Numbered from the stretch's first letter, positions 39,633 to 49,687 are shown. The stretch: 64,000 nucleotides of DNA from Amnibacterium setariae (GCF_003581425.1 NZ_QXTG01000002.1:1364001-1428000), one strand, 5' to 3'. Notes: generated by a model not told the origin, from the letters alone. Numbers and translations are program-made.

Positions 39633-40342
39633 GCGCCGCGATGTCCGCGCCCGCGCGGCCGGCGTCGCCCGGCGACGTCGTGGCGCTCCAGTACGGCAAC
39701 GCCTACCGGATGCTCGGCGTACCGCTCATCATCCTCGGCGCGGTCGTCGCGCTGACGGTGGCGATCTCGGTGATCGTGCTCCGCGCCGGAGGCGACCTCG
39801 GGAGGGCGGACTTCAACGCGAGCGTGCTGTACAGCGTGCTCGGCTACACGGTCGCGATCGGGGTGCAGAACGTCTCGTCGAGCTTCCCCTTCGCCCTGGC
39901 GCTCGGGTCGACCCGCCGCACGTTCGTGCTCGGGAACCTGGTGACCGCGCTCGCGCAGTCCCTGCTCGTCGCCGTGCTCTCGGTCGCGCTGCTCGGCGTC
40001 GAGGTCGCGACGCGGGGCTGGTTCATCGGCGCCTCGGCCTTCGGCTCCGTCCTGCTCGGCGACGGGGACCCGCTCGTGCTCGGCGGCGTCGTGTTCGCGA
40101 CGATGCTCGGCGCGCTGAGCGTCGGCGGCGTCTTCGGCGCCTGCTGGATCCGCTTCGGCGCTCGCGGTCCGCTCGTGCTCTCCCTCGGGGCCGCCGTCGT
40201 GGTCGTCCTGCTGCTGCTCCCGCAAATCGTGGGCCTCGCCGCCGCCTTCCGCCCGTGGTGGATCGCCGTCGGCATCGCCGCCCTCATCGGCCTCGCCACG
40301 GTCGGCGAGTACCTGTTCCTGCGGCGCGCCAGCGTCCGCTGA
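39629..40342 (+). CDS. ABC transporter permease protein (first of two paralogues)
   Basis: A 237-residue membrane protein with six hydrophobic segments, among them MLGVPLIILGAVVALTVAIS and GLAAAFRPWWIAVGIAALIG. It is clearly paralogous to the next gene: both begin with VxALQYxNxxRM, contain FPFALALGSTRRTF/FPLALALGTTRRAF, and end with LRRAxVR. ATG 39629 overlaps the ATPase stop. The cargo is unknown; YtrA-type systems often respond to cell-envelope-active peptides. Confidence 0.85.
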   Translation: MSAAMSAPARPASPGDVVALQYGNAYRMLGVPLIILGAVVALTVAISVIVLRAGGDLGRADFNASVLYSVLGYTVAIGVQNVSSSFPFALALGSTRRTFVLGNLVTALAQSLLVAVLSVALLGVEVATRGWFIGASAFGSVLLGDGDPLVLGGVVFATMLGALSVGGVFGACWIRFGARGPLVLSLGAAVVVVLLLLPQIVGLAAAFRPWWIAVGIAALIGLATVGEYLFLRRASVR

Positions 40343-40360
40343 TCCCCGTCCGGAGTCCCC

Positions 40361-41071
40361 ATGTCCACCACCGTCGCCCGGCCGGCGTCCCCCGTCGCCG
40401 TCCTCGCCCTCCAGTACGCCAACCCGAGCCGCATGGTCTCGATTCCGCTGATGATCCTCGGCGCCGTCGTCGTGGTGACGACCGGCATCGTGGTCGTCCT
40501 GGCGCGGTCGGGCGCCGACGGCGAGCTCCAGTCGAACGGGGCGATCATCTGGAGCCTCGTCGGCTTCATCGTCGCGATCGGCGTCCAGGCGGTCGCCGTG
40601 ACCTTCCCGCTCGCCCTGGCCCTCGGCACCACCCGGCGGGCCTTCACCGCGGGCGTCCTGCTGACTGCCGTGCTCGAGTCGGCCCTGCTCACCGGGTCGG
40701 CGCTCGTCCTGCTCGGGCTGGAGGCGCTGACGGGCGGATGGTTCGTCGGCGCCCGGGTGCTCGGCGACGCGACGCTCGGCGGCGGGGACGCGCGGGCCCT
40801 CGTGGCGGTCATGTTCCTCGCCTCGCTGTCCGCGATCCTCGCCGGAGCGGCCTTCGGCGCCGCGTGGGTCCGGTTCGGCGCCCGCGGTCCGATGGTGCTG
40901 GGGCTCGCGATCGCCGCGGGCGCCGTGATCGCGCTGCTCGCGCTCGCGCCGGCCTTCGGCGCCGTGGGCGAGGCGTTCGAGCCGTGGTGGCTCGCCGTCG
41001 CGGCGGCGGTCGTCATCGCGGCGTCGACCGCGGGCACGTACCTGCTGCTCCGCCGGGCGGCCGTCCGCTGA
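40361..41071 (+). CDS. ABC transporter permease protein (second paralogue)
   Basis: A 236-residue protein with six hydrophobic segments, paralogous to the preceding permease over its full length (shared ALQYANPSRM, IVAIGVQAVAVTFPLALALG, WVRFGARGPMVLGLA). ATG 40361 follows after 18 bp. The two permeases may form a heterodimer with the single ATPase. The gene ends the YtrA operon, and the tRNA-Gln terminator follows. Confidence 0.85.
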   Translation: MSTTVARPASPVAVLALQYANPSRMVSIPLMILGAVVVVTTGIVVVLARSGADGELQSNGAIIWSLVGFIVAIGVQAVAVTFPLALALGTTRRAFTAGVLLTAVLESALLTGSALVLLGLEALTGGWFVGARVLGDATLGGGDARALVAVMFLASLSAILAGAAFGAAWVRFGARGPMVLGLAIAAGAVIALLALAPAFGAVGEAFEPWWLAVAAAVVIAASTAGTYLLLRRAAVR

Positions 41072-41097
41072 TCGTCCGGATCGTCCCGGGAACACGT

Positions 41098-41131
41098 CAG
41101 GCCCGCTGCTCCATCAGGAGCGGCGGGCCTG
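41098..41131. terminator. Terminator between permease gene and tRNA-Gln
   Basis: 15-base arms with one G-T pair and the loop ATCA, followed by a short T-containing stretch. Serves both the plus-strand operon and the minus-strand tRNA. Confidence 0.75.
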
Positions 41132-41140
41132 TTCGACGTG

Positions 41141-41212
41141 CTGGGGTACCTGGACTCGAACCAAGAACAACTGAACCAGAATCAGCCGTGTTGCCAATTA
41201 CACCATACCCCA
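41141..41212 (-). tRNA. tRNA-Gln (anticodon CTG)
   Basis: The minus strand folds as a tRNA: acceptor TGGGGTA pairing with TACCCCA, anticodon arm GCTGATTCTGGTTCAGT (anticodon CTG), T-arm with GGTTCGAGTCC, discriminator G. CCA is not encoded. Confidence 0.95.
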
Positions 41213-41300
41213 TTGCAACCATCCGGTTGCGGGTGGACCCTGGTGCCGGGGCCGGTCGAAGAGTCTACCGGACGCGGAGGGCCGCTCGCTCCGCCACGCG

Positions 41301-42254
41301 CTAGCCGCGCGGACGCGGCGCCTTCGGCGGCCGGTGGAGCACAGTGCCGGTGAGCCCGGCGACGCGGCGCACGACCGGCGGACGGAGGGCGGCGACCAGC
41401 CCGCCGGTGAGCAGCAGCGAGACGACGAAGACGACGACGCCGACCCAGCTCTCGTCGTCCCGGACCGCGTAGATGTGGTTCAGGTTCCGGACCGCGCCCG
41501 TCGCGAGCACGAGGAAGACGTGCACGGCGGTGAAGGCGACGAGGAACCACATCGTCCACCAGTGGATCGTCTTCGCGGTGCGCAGCGGGAAGCGGGCGTC
41601 GAGGAACCGCAGCCGCGCCGCGAAGCCCGGCGCCGCGCGCAGGCCCGTCAGCACGGCGATCGGCCCCGCCACGTAGACGACGGCGAAGTAGCTCAGCTGC
41701 TGCAGCGCGTTGTAGTTCACCCAGCCGTTCTCGGTCGGCCAGGCGAGGGACGCGTACTGCAGCCCCGCGGACACCGCCTGCGGCACGACGGACCAGTCCG
41801 TCGGCACGATCCGCGCCCAGTGCCCCGACGCGGCGGCGAGGACCACGAACAGCACGCCGTTCAGCACCCACAGCGTGTCCGCGACGTAGTGCGACCACAG
41901 GTCGATCGCGATCCGGATCGGCGGGTTCGCCGTACGGATGCGGCCGTCGTTGCGCCGCGTCCAGAACGTGGTCGGCCGGCCGCCGCGATGGATCCGCCAC
42001 CCGGACCGGACGGTGAAGAGGAGGAAGACGGCGTTCAGCCCGTGCTGCCACGCCGCCCAGGCGGGGAAGCCCTCCGGGGTGCCGTCGAGCCGCGGGGCCG
42101 CGCCCGGGAAGGCGCCCACGAACGCCTCCCCCGCGGGCGAGAAGCGGAGCAGCCGTGCCGCGATCACGACGAGGACGGCGAGGACCACCGCGCCCGCGAC
42201 GAGCCAGGGCAGGCGGCGCCGCGTCCGTTCAGCGGGAGGGGCGCCGGTGCTCAC
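41301..42254 (-). CDS. Cytochrome b/b6-like six-helix membrane protein
   Basis: A 317-residue membrane protein with six hydrophobic segments (about residues 14-35, 69-87, 125-145, 190-209, 232-255 and 272-294). Histidines at helix ends or inside helices ([37 protein letters not shown]) fit haem ligation as in cytochrome b561/formate-dehydrogenase gamma-type subunits. GTG 42254 overlaps the gltX stop by four bases (GTGA), so translation is coupled to gltX. The redox partner is not adjacent; the Moco enzyme at 30458-31051 is one candidate (speculative). Confidence 0.8.
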   Translation of the reverse strand: MSTGAPPAERTRRRLPWLVAGAVVLAVLVVIAARLLRFSPAGEAFVGAFPGAAPRLDGTPEGFPAWAAWQHGLNAVFLLFTVRSGWRIHRGGRPTTFWTRRNDGRIRTANPPIRIAIDLWSHYVADTLWVLNGVLFVVLAAASGHWARIVPTDWSVVPQAVSAGLQYASLAWPTENGWVNYNALQQLSYFAVVYVAGPIAVLTGLRAAPGFAARLRFLDARFPLRTAKTIHWWTMWFLVAFTAVHVFLVLATGAVRNLNHIYAVRDDESWVGVVVFVVSLLLTGGLVAALRPPVVRRVAGLTGTVLHRPPKAPRPRG

Positions 42255-43753
42255 GCGGCGAGCGCCGTGCGCAGCTTCCGGACGCGCGCGAGCGTCTCGT
42301 CGCGGCCGAGGATCGCGAGGGACTCGAACAGCGGCGGCGAGATCCGCCGCCCGCTCGTCGCGACGCGGACGGGGCCGAACGCGACGCGCGGCTTGAGGCC
42401 CAGCTCCTCGATCAGCGCGCCCTCGAGCGCGGCGCGCACCGACTCGACGCTCCACTCCCCCGCGGCGGCGAGCGAGACCTCCGCGGCCGCGAGCACCTCC
42501 TCCGCGTTCTTCGGCAGCGCTGCCACCGCGGCCTCGTCGAAGTCGAGCCGGTCGGCGGTCGTGAAGAAGGAGGCGAGCAGCTCGGGCGCCTGCCCGAGCA
42601 GCTGCATGCGCTCCTGCACGAGCGGCGTCAGCTCCCGCAGCAGCGCGAGCTGCTCCGCGGTCGGCTCCGCCGGCAGCACGTCGTGGACCTGGAGGTAGGG
42701 CACCATCCGGCTCGCGAGGTCGCCGGGCTCGAGGCGGCGGATGTGGTCGCCGTTGATCGACTCCGCCTTCTTCAGGTCGAAGCGGGCGGGGTTCGGGTTC
42801 ACGTTCCGGATGTCGAACGCCTCGGCGAGCTCCGCCTGCGAGAACACGTCGCGGTCCGGCCCGATCGACCAGCCGAGCAGCGCCAGGTAGTTGAGCAGGC
42901 CCTCCGGGATGAAGCCCCGCTCCCGGTGGAGGAAGAGGTTCGACTCGGGGTCGCGCTTCGACAGCTTCTTCGTGCCGTCGCCGAGCACCAGCGGCATGTG
43001 GCCGAAGCGCGGCACCCACTGCGCGACGCCGATGTCGATGAGCGCGTGGTACAGCGCGATCTGGCGGGGCGTCGAGGGCAGCAGGTCCTCGCCGCGGAGC
43101 ACGTCGGTGATGCGCATGAGCGCGTCGTCGACGGGGTTGACCAGCGTGTAGAGCGGGTGGCCGCCCGGGCGGACGACGACGAAGTCGGGGAAGGACCCGG
43201 CGGCGAAGGTGATCGGGCCGCGGATCAGGTCGTCGAACGACAGGTCCTCGTCGGGCACGCGGAGGCGCAGCGCGGGCTGCCGGCCCTCGAGGGCGTGCTG
43301 CGCGCGCTCCTCCGGGTCCCGCTCCCAGTTGCCGTAGCCCTGCTGCACCGGCCGGCCCTCGGCGCGGTTCCGCGCCTCGATCTCCTCGCCGGTCATGTAC
43401 GACTCGTACAGGTGACCGGAGGCGGTGAGGCGCTCGATCACGTCGCGGTAGATCTCGCCGCGCTGCGACTGGCGGTACGGCCCGTCCGGACCGCCCTTCA
43501 GCACGCCCTCGTCCCAGTCGAGGCCGAGCCAGCCCAGCCCGTCGATGATCTGCTCGAACGACTGCTCGCTGTCGCGGGCGGCGTCCGTGTCCTCGATGCG
43601 GAAGACGAAGGTGCCGCCGGTGTGGCGCGCCTGCGCCCAGTTGAACAGGGCGGTGCGGACCAGCCCGACGTGGGGCAGACCGGTGGGCGAGGGGCAGAAG
43701 CGCACGCGGACGTCGGAGCCCGTGGCGTTCGTGAACGGATGGGCGGTCGACAT
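42251..43753 (-). CDS. gltX: Glutamyl-tRNA synthetase
   Basis: A 500-residue class I synthetase of normal length. The HIGH-type motif is in [12 protein letters not shown] (about 19-30) and the KMSKS-type motif is KKLSKRD (about 262-268); RIEDTD and the C-terminal helical anticodon-binding domain are present. As bacteria with this set often lack GlnRS, it may also charge tRNA-Gln (indirect pathway, inferred). ATG 43753. Its 3' end overlaps a cytochrome-b-like gene. Confidence 0.96.
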   Translation of the reverse strand: MSTAHPFTNATGSDVRVRFCPSPTGLPHVGLVRTALFNWAQARHTGGTFVFRIEDTDAARDSEQSFEQIIDGLGWLGLDWDEGVLKGGPDGPYRQSQRGEIYRDVIERLTASGHLYESYMTGEEIEARNRAEGRPVQQGYGNWERDPEERAQHALEGRQPALRLRVPDEDLSFDDLIRGPITFAAGSFPDFVVVRPGGHPLYTLVNPVDDALMRITDVLRGEDLLPSTPRQIALYHALIDIGVAQWVPRFGHMPLVLGDGTKKLSKRDPESNLFLHRERGFIPEGLLNYLALLGWSIGPDRDVFSQAELAEAFDIRNVNPNPARFDLKKAESINGDHIRRLEPGDLASRMVPYLQVHDVLPAEPTAEQLALLRELTPLVQERMQLLGQAPELLASFFTTADRLDFDEAAVAALPKNAEEVLAAAEVSLAAAGEWSVESVRAALEGALIEELGLKPRVAFGPVRVATSGRRISPPLFESLAILGRDETLARVRKLRTALAA

Positions 43754-43784
43754 GGCGATCGCCGAGTCTACCGAGACGCCGGCG

Positions 43785-44555
43785 TCAGCCCCGGGCCCGC
43801 GTCGGGTTCACGAGCCGGCCGATGGTGCCGATCTCGATCTCCACGCGCTGCCCGGGCTCGATCTCGAGGCGGCCGAGGGGGCTGCCGGTCAGGATCAGGT
43901 CGCCGGGGAGCAGGGTCCAGACGTCGGAGACGCGCGCGACGATCTCCGGGATCGACAGCACGAGGTCCCGCGTGTGCCCGGTCGAGCGCTCCTCGCCGTC
44001 GACGACGGTGCGGATGGGCACCCCGCGCGGGTCGAGGTCCGTCTCGATGAAGGGGCCGATCGGGCAGAACGTGTCGTAGCCCTTCGCACGGGCCCACTGC
44101 CCGTCGTCGAGCATCTGGTCGATCGCGGTCACGTCGTCGGCGATCGTGTACCCGAAGATCACCTCGTCGGCGTCCTCCTCCGGCACCCGCTTGGCGACGG
44201 CGCCGATGACGATGGCGAGCTCGCCCTCGTGGATGACGCGCCCGGGCACGGGCGGCAGCTGGATCGCGTCGCCGGGGCCGACGACCGAGGTGTTCGGCTT
44301 GAGGAAGATCACCGGGTCGGTCTTCGACCCGGCGGGCAGCAGCGCCTCCACGCCCGGGTAGTTGAGGCCGATGCCGACGACCTTCGACCGCGGGATGACG
44401 GGCGCGAGCAGGCGCGCCTCGGCGAGCGGGATCCGCTCCCCCGTCGTCTCGAAGCCCTGGAACATCGGGTCGCCGGCCAGGACGACGAGGTCCTCGTCGT
44501 CGACGATGCCGAACTGCGGGTCGCTGCCCCCGGACGTGAACCGCGCGATCTTCAC
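43785..44555 (-). CDS. Fumarylacetoacetate hydrolase family protein
   Basis: A 256-residue FAH-superfamily protein: [31 protein letters not shown], the metal-binding HEGELAVVIG-like [15 protein letters not shown], and [17 protein letters not shown] 44555. It is located directly upstream of gltX (31 bp), a frequent arrangement in Microbacteriaceae. Its relation to the island paralogue at 4447-5301 is distant. Substrate unknown (oxaloacetate decarboxylase or acylpyruvase activity is typical for this size). Confidence 0.9.
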   Translation of the reverse strand: MKIARFTSGGSDPQFGIVDDEDLVVLAGDPMFQGFETTGERIPLAEARLLAPVIPRSKVVGIGLNYPGVEALLPAGSKTDPVIFLKPNTSVVGPGDAIQLPPVPGRVIHEGELAIVIGAVAKRVPEEDADEVIFGYTIADDVTAIDQMLDDGQWARAKGYDTFCPIGPFIETDLDPRGVPIRTVVDGEERSTGHTRDLVLSIPEIVARVSDVWTLLPGDLILTGSPLGRLEIEPGQRVEIEIGTIGRLVNPTRARG

Positions 44556-44580
44556 CCCGGAACCCTACTCAGCCCGTTCT

Positions 44581-44635
44581 CTCCCCACATCCGGGGAACC
44601 GGCGCCGCAGCGCCCGGTTCCCCGGATGCGGGGAG
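44581..44635. repeat. 22-bp near-perfect hairpin in a divergent promoter region
   Basis: Arms at 44581-44602 and 44614-44635 with one mismatch share ATCCGGGGAACCGGCG with the hairpin at 22363-22405. Here it lies between divergent genes, 26 bp from the FAH start and 62 bp from the Fpg/Nei start, so it is not a simple terminator. Confidence 0.75.
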
Positions 44636-44697
44636 GGAACCCGGGTGAACACTCCGGATCCAGCGCACGAACGGCCTGATCGGAGGAGAATCGACGC

Positions 44698-45552
44698 ATG
44701 CCCGAGATGCCGGAGGTGCACGCCCTCGCCGACGACCTCGCCGAGCGGATGGTCGGGCACGCGATCGCCCGCTTCGACGTGCTGACGTTCTCCGCGCTGA
44801 AGACGTTCGACCCGCCGGCCACCGCGGTGATCGGGCTCGAGGTGCGGGACGTGACGCACTTCGGGAAGTTCCTCGACGTCGACCTCGGCGACCTGCACGT
44901 CGTGGTCCACCTCGCGAAGGCGGGGTGGATGCGCTGGTACGACGTCCTGCCGACCGCACGGAACCGCGTGATCGCGGCTCGCATCGGGCTCGACGACGGA
45001 TCCGGGGTCCAGCTGACGGAGGCCGGGACGAAGAAGTCGCTGTCGATCTCGGTCGTGCGGAACCCGCTCGACGTGGAGCGCGTGGCCACGCTCGGCCCGG
45101 ACCCGCTCGACGACGCGTTCACCGTGGAGCGCTTCGCGGAGGTGCTCGCGGCGGCCGGGAAGGCGCAGATCAAGGGCGTGCTCCGCGACCAGGCGCGCAT
45201 CGCCGGAATCGGCAACGCCTACTCGGACGAGATCCTGCACGCCGCGAAGATGTCGCCGTTCAAGCCCGCCGCGATGCCGCCGGAGGACGTCGAGCGCCTC
45301 TACGACGCGATGCGCACGACGCTCGCCGATGCGATCCGTCGCTCGCAGGGCCTCCACATGGCGGACCTGAAGGGCGAGAAGAAGGCGGGCATGCGGGTGC
45401 ACGGCCGCACCGGCGAGGCCTGTCCCGTCTGCGGTGACACGATCCGGCAGGTGCGCTTCGCCGACAACAGCCTGCAGTACTGCCCGACCTGCCAGACCGG
45501 CGGCAAGCCGCTCGCCGACCGCGCCCTGAGCCGCCTCGGCATCACGCTCTGA
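44698..45552 (+). CDS. Formamidopyrimidine/endonuclease VIII-family DNA glycosylase
   Basis: A 284-residue Fpg/Nei protein that excises damaged bases. The N-terminus MPEMPEVHAL supplies the catalytic Pro2 and Glu3; the H2TH region is visible around DQARIAGIGNAYSDEILHAA, and a C-terminal four-Cys zinc finger reads CPVCGDTIRQ and YCPTCQTGG. ATG 44698 is fixed by the need for Pro2 and follows a GGAGGA ribosome binding site. Transcribed alone, ending at an 18-bp hairpin. Confidence 0.92.
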   Translation: MPEMPEVHALADDLAERMVGHAIARFDVLTFSALKTFDPPATAVIGLEVRDVTHFGKFLDVDLGDLHVVVHLAKAGWMRWYDVLPTARNRVIAARIGLDDGSGVQLTEAGTKKSLSISVVRNPLDVERVATLGPDPLDDAFTVERFAEVLAAAGKAQIKGVLRDQARIAGIGNAYSDEILHAAKMSPFKPAAMPPEDVERLYDAMRTTLADAIRRSQGLHMADLKGEKKAGMRVHGRTGEACPVCGDTIRQVRFADNSLQYCPTCQTGGKPLADRALSRLGITL

Positions 45553-45626
45553 TCGCGCCGGCTCGCCCCGCTGGACGAGTCGGCCGCCCGCTCCGGTGGT
45601 TGAGCCGGGCAGGGCAGGAGCACATC

Positions 45627-45677
45627 GCTCACGCTTCTGGACGCGCGCGCGGCGCTTCGGCGTCCAGAAGCGTGAGC
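45627..45677. terminator. 18-bp perfect hairpin between Fpg/Nei and ilvE genes
   Basis: Perfect 18-base arms (45627-45644 and 45660-45677) with a 15-base loop lie in a convergent gap, eight bases from the ilvE stop codon. Confidence 0.8.
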
Positions 45678-45684
45678 GGAGCTC

Positions 45685-46788
45685 TCAGGCGAGGCGGTGC
45701 ATCCAGCCGTGGTGGTCGGGGCGGCGGCCGTACTGGATGTCCGTCAGCTCCTCGCGGATGCTCATCGTCAGCGCGCCGGGCTCCGCGTCGGGGGCGCCGA
45801 TCTCGAAGTCGCGGGCCTTCAGCCGACCGATCGGCGTGATCACCGCGGCCGTGCCGCACGCGAACGCCTCGACGATCTCGCCGGACTCCACGCCGCTGCG
45901 CCACTCGTCGATCGCGAAGCGGCGCTCCTCCACGACGTGGCCGCGCTCCTCGAGCAGGCGGATCACGGAGGAGCGCGTGATGCCCTCGAGGATCGTCCCG
46001 AGCTCCGGGGTGACGACACGGCCGTCGCGGTACACGAAGAAGACGTTCATGCCGCCGAGCTCCTCGACGTACGTGCGCTCCTCCGCGTCGAGGAACAGGA
46101 CCTGCTGGCAGCCCTGCTCGTACGCCTCCGCCTGCGGCAGCAGGCTGGCGGCGTAGTTGCCACCGGTCTTCGCCGCGCCCATCCCGCCGCGCCCCGCTCG
46201 CGACCAGTCCTCCGACAGCCAGATCGAGACGGGCGCGATGCCGCCCGAGAAGTAGGCGCCGGCGGGCGACGCGATGACGTGGAAGTCGACGCCGTGCGCG
46301 GGCCGCACCCCGAGGAACGCCTCCGACGCGATCATGAACGGGCGCAGGTAGAGGCTCGTCTCGAGCGCGCCGGGCACCCACTCCTTGTCGATCCGCACGA
46401 GGTGCTCGATCGCGGCGACGAACGCGGCCTCCGGCAGCTCGGGCAGGGCGAGGCGGCGGGCGGAGCGCTGCAGCCGCTCGGCGTTCGCCTCGGGCCGGAA
46501 CGTCCAGACGGAGCCGTCGGCCCACCGGTACGCCTTGAGGCCCTCGAAGATCTCCTGCGCGTAGTGCAGCACCGCGGCGGCGGGGTCGAGGACGAGCGGG
46601 CCGTACGGCTTCACGACGGCGTCGTGCCAGCCCTCGGCCTCCGACCAGGCGATCGAGACCATGTGGTCGGTGAAGTGCTTGCCGAACCCGGGGTCGGCGA
46701 GGATCGCCTCCCGCTCCGCCTCGGCGCGCTTCGCGGGCGACGGCGTCGTGTCGAACGGGAGGGAGAAGGCGGTGGTCGTGTCGGTCAT
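45685..46788 (-). CDS. ilvE: Branched-chain amino acid aminotransferase
   Basis: A 367-residue fold-type IV PLP enzyme. The PLP lysine is in [15 protein letters not shown] (about residue 205); [14 protein letters not shown] and [14 protein letters not shown] are typical of the larger BCAT branch. Final step of valine, leucine and isoleucine synthesis. ATG 46788 overlaps the leuB stop by four bases, so leuB-ilvE are coupled. Confidence 0.95.
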   Translation of the reverse strand: MTDTTTAFSLPFDTTPSPAKRAEAEREAILADPGFGKHFTDHMVSIAWSEAEGWHDAVVKPYGPLVLDPAAAVLHYAQEIFEGLKAYRWADGSVWTFRPEANAERLQRSARRLALPELPEAAFVAAIEHLVRIDKEWVPGALETSLYLRPFMIASEAFLGVRPAHGVDFHVIASPAGAYFSGGIAPVSIWLSEDWSRAGRGGMGAAKTGGNYAASLLPQAEAYEQGCQQVLFLDAEERTYVEELGGMNVFFVYRDGRVVTPELGTILEGITRSSVIRLLEERGHVVEERRFAIDEWRSGVESGEIVEAFACGTAAVITPIGRLKARDFEIGAPDAEPGALTMSIREELTDIQYGRRPDHHGWMHRLA

Positions 46789-47846
46789 CGGTGCTCCAGG
46801 GAGGGGAGGGCGGCGCGCACCGCGCTGCCGATCTCGGTCGTCGTCCGGGCCGCTCCGCCGCGGGCGGCGAGGTCCGCGGTGACGGCCGCGGTGATCCGGT
46901 CCGCCGCGGCGCCGAGGCCGAGGTGGTCGAGCAGCAGCGCGGTGGAGAGGATGGCGGCTGTGGGGTCGGCCTTCCCGGTGCCGGCGATGTCCGGCGCCGA
47001 GCCGTGGACCGGCTCGAACATCGAGGGGAAGGCGCCGCTCGGGTTGATGTTCCCCGATGCCGCGAGACCGATGCCGCCGCTGATCGCGCCGGCCAGATCG
47101 GTGAGGATGTCGCCGAAGAGGTTGTCCGTGACGACGACGTCGAACCTAGCAGGGTCGGTCACGAGGAAGATCGTCGCCGCGTCGACGTGGAGGTAGTCGA
47201 CCGCGACGCCCGGGAACTCGGTCGCGACCGCATCGACGGTCCGCTTCCAGAGCGAGCCGGCGAACGTCAGCACGTTCGTCTTGTGCACGAGCGTCAGCTT
47301 CGAGCGCCGGCCCGCGGCCTTCTCGAACGCGTAGCGGACCACGCGCTCCACGCCGTAGGCGGTGTTGACGCTCACCTCGTTCGCGACCTCCGCCGGCGTG
47401 CCGACGCGGATCGCGCCACCGTTGCCGACGTACGGCCCCTCGGTCCCCTCGCGCACGACGACGAAGTCGACGGCGCCCGGGTCCTTCAGCGGGCTCTCGA
47501 CGCCGGGCCAGAGCACGGTCGGCCGGAGGTTGACGTAGTGGTCGAGCGCGAAGCGGAGCTTCAGCAGCAGGCCGCGCTCGATGTTCGCGTCCTTCAGCCG
47601 CGGGTCCCCCGGCACGCCGCCGACGGCGCCGAGCAGGATCGCGTCGTGCGCCGCGATCGCGGCGAGCTCGTCGTCCGGCAGCACGTCCCCGGTCGCGAGG
47701 TACCGGTCAGCGCCGAGCGAGAACGCGGTCGTCTCGATCACGGCCTCGTCGCCGACGGCCGCGTCGAGCACCTGCAGCGCCTCCCCGATGACCTCCGGAC
47801 CGATCCCGTCGCCGCCGATGACCGCGAGACGGATGGTGCGCGCCAC
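46785..47846 (-). CDS. leuB: 3-isopropylmalate dehydrogenase
   Basis: A 353-residue beta-decarboxylating dehydrogenase of normal length: [16 protein letters not shown] (9-24), the substrate arginines in the [12 protein letters not shown] region, the metal-binding [19 protein letters not shown], and the NAD-binding [18 protein letters not shown]. Third step of leucine synthesis. ATG 47846 has a CAAGGAGTC ribosome binding site. Upstream gene of the leuB-ilvE pair. Confidence 0.95.
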   Translation of the reverse strand: MARTIRLAVIGGDGIGPEVIGEALQVLDAAVGDEAVIETTAFSLGADRYLATGDVLPDDELAAIAAHDAILLGAVGGVPGDPRLKDANIERGLLLKLRFALDHYVNLRPTVLWPGVESPLKDPGAVDFVVVREGTEGPYVGNGGAIRVGTPAEVANEVSVNTAYGVERVVRYAFEKAAGRRSKLTLVHKTNVLTFAGSLWKRTVDAVATEFPGVAVDYLHVDAATIFLVTDPARFDVVVTDNLFGDILTDLAGAISGGIGLAASGNINPSGAFPSMFEPVHGSAPDIAGTGKADPTAAILSTALLLDHLGLGAAADRITAAVTADLAARGGAARTTTEIGSAVRAALPSLEHR

Positions 47847-47882
47847 TGAGACTCCTTGCTGCCGAGGGATCCCAGGCTACAA

Positions 47883-47941
47883 GCGTCCGTTTCGAAGGAG
47901 TTCCTGCGCGTCGACGGCAGGAACTCCTTCAAAACGGACGC
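47883..47941. terminator. 25-bp hairpin (TTTTGAAGGAGTTCC family), one mismatch
   Basis: Arms 47883-47907 and 47917-47941 with a nine-base loop lie between the APC permease stop and leuB on the same strand. They share the arm core of the 33743-33793 hairpin. Confidence 0.75.
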
Positions 47942-47944
47942 AGG

Positions 47945-49555
47945 TCAGTCGAGGACGCGGTTCGGGTCGCGGACCGGCTGCCCCTCGACGTACGGGGCGC
48001 GCGGGATGACCCGACCGCTGAAGAACGCCCGCCCGCGACGCCAGTACAGCGCGATCAGCACGAAGCCGACGAGCAGGCCGACGATGCCGACGACGGCCGT
48101 GGCGCCGATGCCGAAGATCGTCACGTTGCCGCCGTCGTCGTCCGTCAGCCAGTCCGGCAGGGCATACTGCTGCACCCCGTACACGAAGATCACCGCGAGG
48201 AAGGCCGCGCCGAGGAAGGGGAACAGGCCGCGGAACACGAAGTTCCGCGGGCTGGTCAGCAGCGTGCGGCGGTAGAACCAGACGCAGGCGAGCCCGGTGA
48301 GGCCGTAGTAGAACGCGATCATCAGGCCGAGCGAGCCGATCAGCGCGGCCAGCAGGTTCTGGCTGATCAGCGTGAACAGCAGGAAGAACGCACAGGAGGC
48401 GATCCCCATCCCGATCGTCGACCAGGTCGGCGTGAGGAACCGCGGGTGCATGCGCGCGAAGGCGGCCGGCATCGCCTTGTGGACGGCCATCGACAGCGAC
48501 GTGCGGGCGGTCGGGAGGATCGTGGTCTGCGTCGAGGCGGCCGCCGAGGTGAGGATCGTCGCGGCGAAGAGCACCTGCAGGACGTGCCCGATCGCGCTGC
48601 TGCCGAACACCTCCGGCGCCATGGCGCTGAAGACGTCGTCGACGTTGGCCGGGTTGCCGAGGCCGACGCCCTTCGTCCCGACGCCCGCGAACGAGATCGT
48701 CGCGACCGTGACGAGCAGGTAGGTCGCGAGCAGCAGCACGGTGGAGAGGACCGCGGCGCGGCCGGGCGTCCTCCCCGGGTCCTTCGTCTCCTCGTTCACC
48801 GCGACGGCGCTGTCCCAGCCCCAGTAGATGAAGATCGCGGTCAGCAGGGCCGGCGCGAGCACGTTCGCGAAGTCCATGCCCATCGGGTTGAACCAGCTCC
48901 AGTCGAACGGGATGGAGTACGACTCCCCCTGGCCGGTGCCGACGCGGATCAGCGCGGTGAGCGCGAAGACGAGCAGCAGGACGAGCTCGAAGCCGAGCAG
49001 CGCGTACTGCATGCGCGCCGAGATCTCGATGCCGCGGTAGCAGATCCAGGTCATCAGGGCGATCCACAGAAGGCCGAGGATCGTGGAGGCCCACACGTTC
49101 GCGCCGAGCGCGGCGACCGCGGGGAGGCCGAAGCCGCCGATGAACACGAACGTGTACTGGCCGGCGATGTAGGCGAGGTTCGCCATGACGATGACGTCGG
49201 CGATGATGATCGCCCAGCCGCCCATCCACCCGGTGACCGCACCGAACGCGCGCGTGGCCCACGTGAACGTGGTGCCGCAGTCCGGGTCCGTCTGGTTCAG
49301 CTCCTTGTACGCCTGCGCGATGAAGTACATCGGGATGAACGCCAGGATGATGACGGCCGGGGACTTCAGGCCGGCGAGCAGGTCGCCGCCGCCCGTCGCG
49401 ACGATGAACCCGAGGCTCGCGGCGAGGCTGTACGCCGGGGCCGTGGAGGCCGTGGCGACGACGACCGAGCCGACGAGCCCGATCGCCCCCTTCTTCAGCC
49501 CCTTGTCCCCGGCCCGGGACTCCTGCGCGACGGTGGTGATGAGCGGTTCGGACAC
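47945..49555 (-). CDS. APC-family amino acid permease
   Basis: A 536-residue transporter with about 12 helices. The amino acid/polyamine/organocation signature is visible as GLKKGAIGLVGSVVVATAST, APAYSLAASLGFIVA, then DCGTTFTWATRAFGAVTGWM in TM3. GTG 49555 is preferred because GGAGG lies seven bases upstream; it gives VSEPLITTV. Substrate is not predictable. Ends at a long hairpin before leuB. Confidence 0.9.
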   Translation of the reverse strand: MSEPLITTVAQESRAGDKGLKKGAIGLVGSVVVATASTAPAYSLAASLGFIVATGGGDLLAGLKSPAVIILAFIPMYFIAQAYKELNQTDPDCGTTFTWATRAFGAVTGWMGGWAIIIADVIVMANLAYIAGQYTFVFIGGFGLPAVAALGANVWASTILGLLWIALMTWICYRGIEISARMQYALLGFELVLLLVFALTALIRVGTGQGESYSIPFDWSWFNPMGMDFANVLAPALLTAIFIYWGWDSAVAVNEETKDPGRTPGRAAVLSTVLLLATYLLVTVATISFAGVGTKGVGLGNPANVDDVFSAMAPEVFGSSAIGHVLQVLFAATILTSAAASTQTTILPTARTSLSMAVHKAMPAAFARMHPRFLTPTWSTIGMGIASCAFFLLFTLISQNLLAALIGSLGLMIAFYYGLTGLACVWFYRRTLLTSPRNFVFRGLFPFLGAAFLAVIFVYGVQQYALPDWLTDDDGGNVTIFGIGATAVVGIVGLLVGFVLIALYWRRGRAFFSGRVIPRAPYVEGQPVRDPNRVLD

Positions 49556-49661
49556 TGCGCCTCCAAACACCCCCGGCCGCGACGATGCACCCGGGGAACG
49601 ATCCGGCGCGAGCCTAGCCCTGTCGAGGTTTCCGACGGATCACGCCACCTGGCGACCTCAT

Positions 49662-49681
49662 GACCGCCGATCCCGGCGGTC
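49662..49681 (-). terminator. Possible terminator after serA
   Basis: GACCGCC and GGCGGTC arms with a six-base loop, seven bases after the serA stop codon. Confidence 0.45.
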
Positions 49682-49687
49682 GCGGGG

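Noticed and set aside
41301-42254. Fusion of gltX and the cytochrome-b-like protein
   Set aside because: The genes are in different frames with a clear stop and a GTGA overlap, so they are separate proteins.
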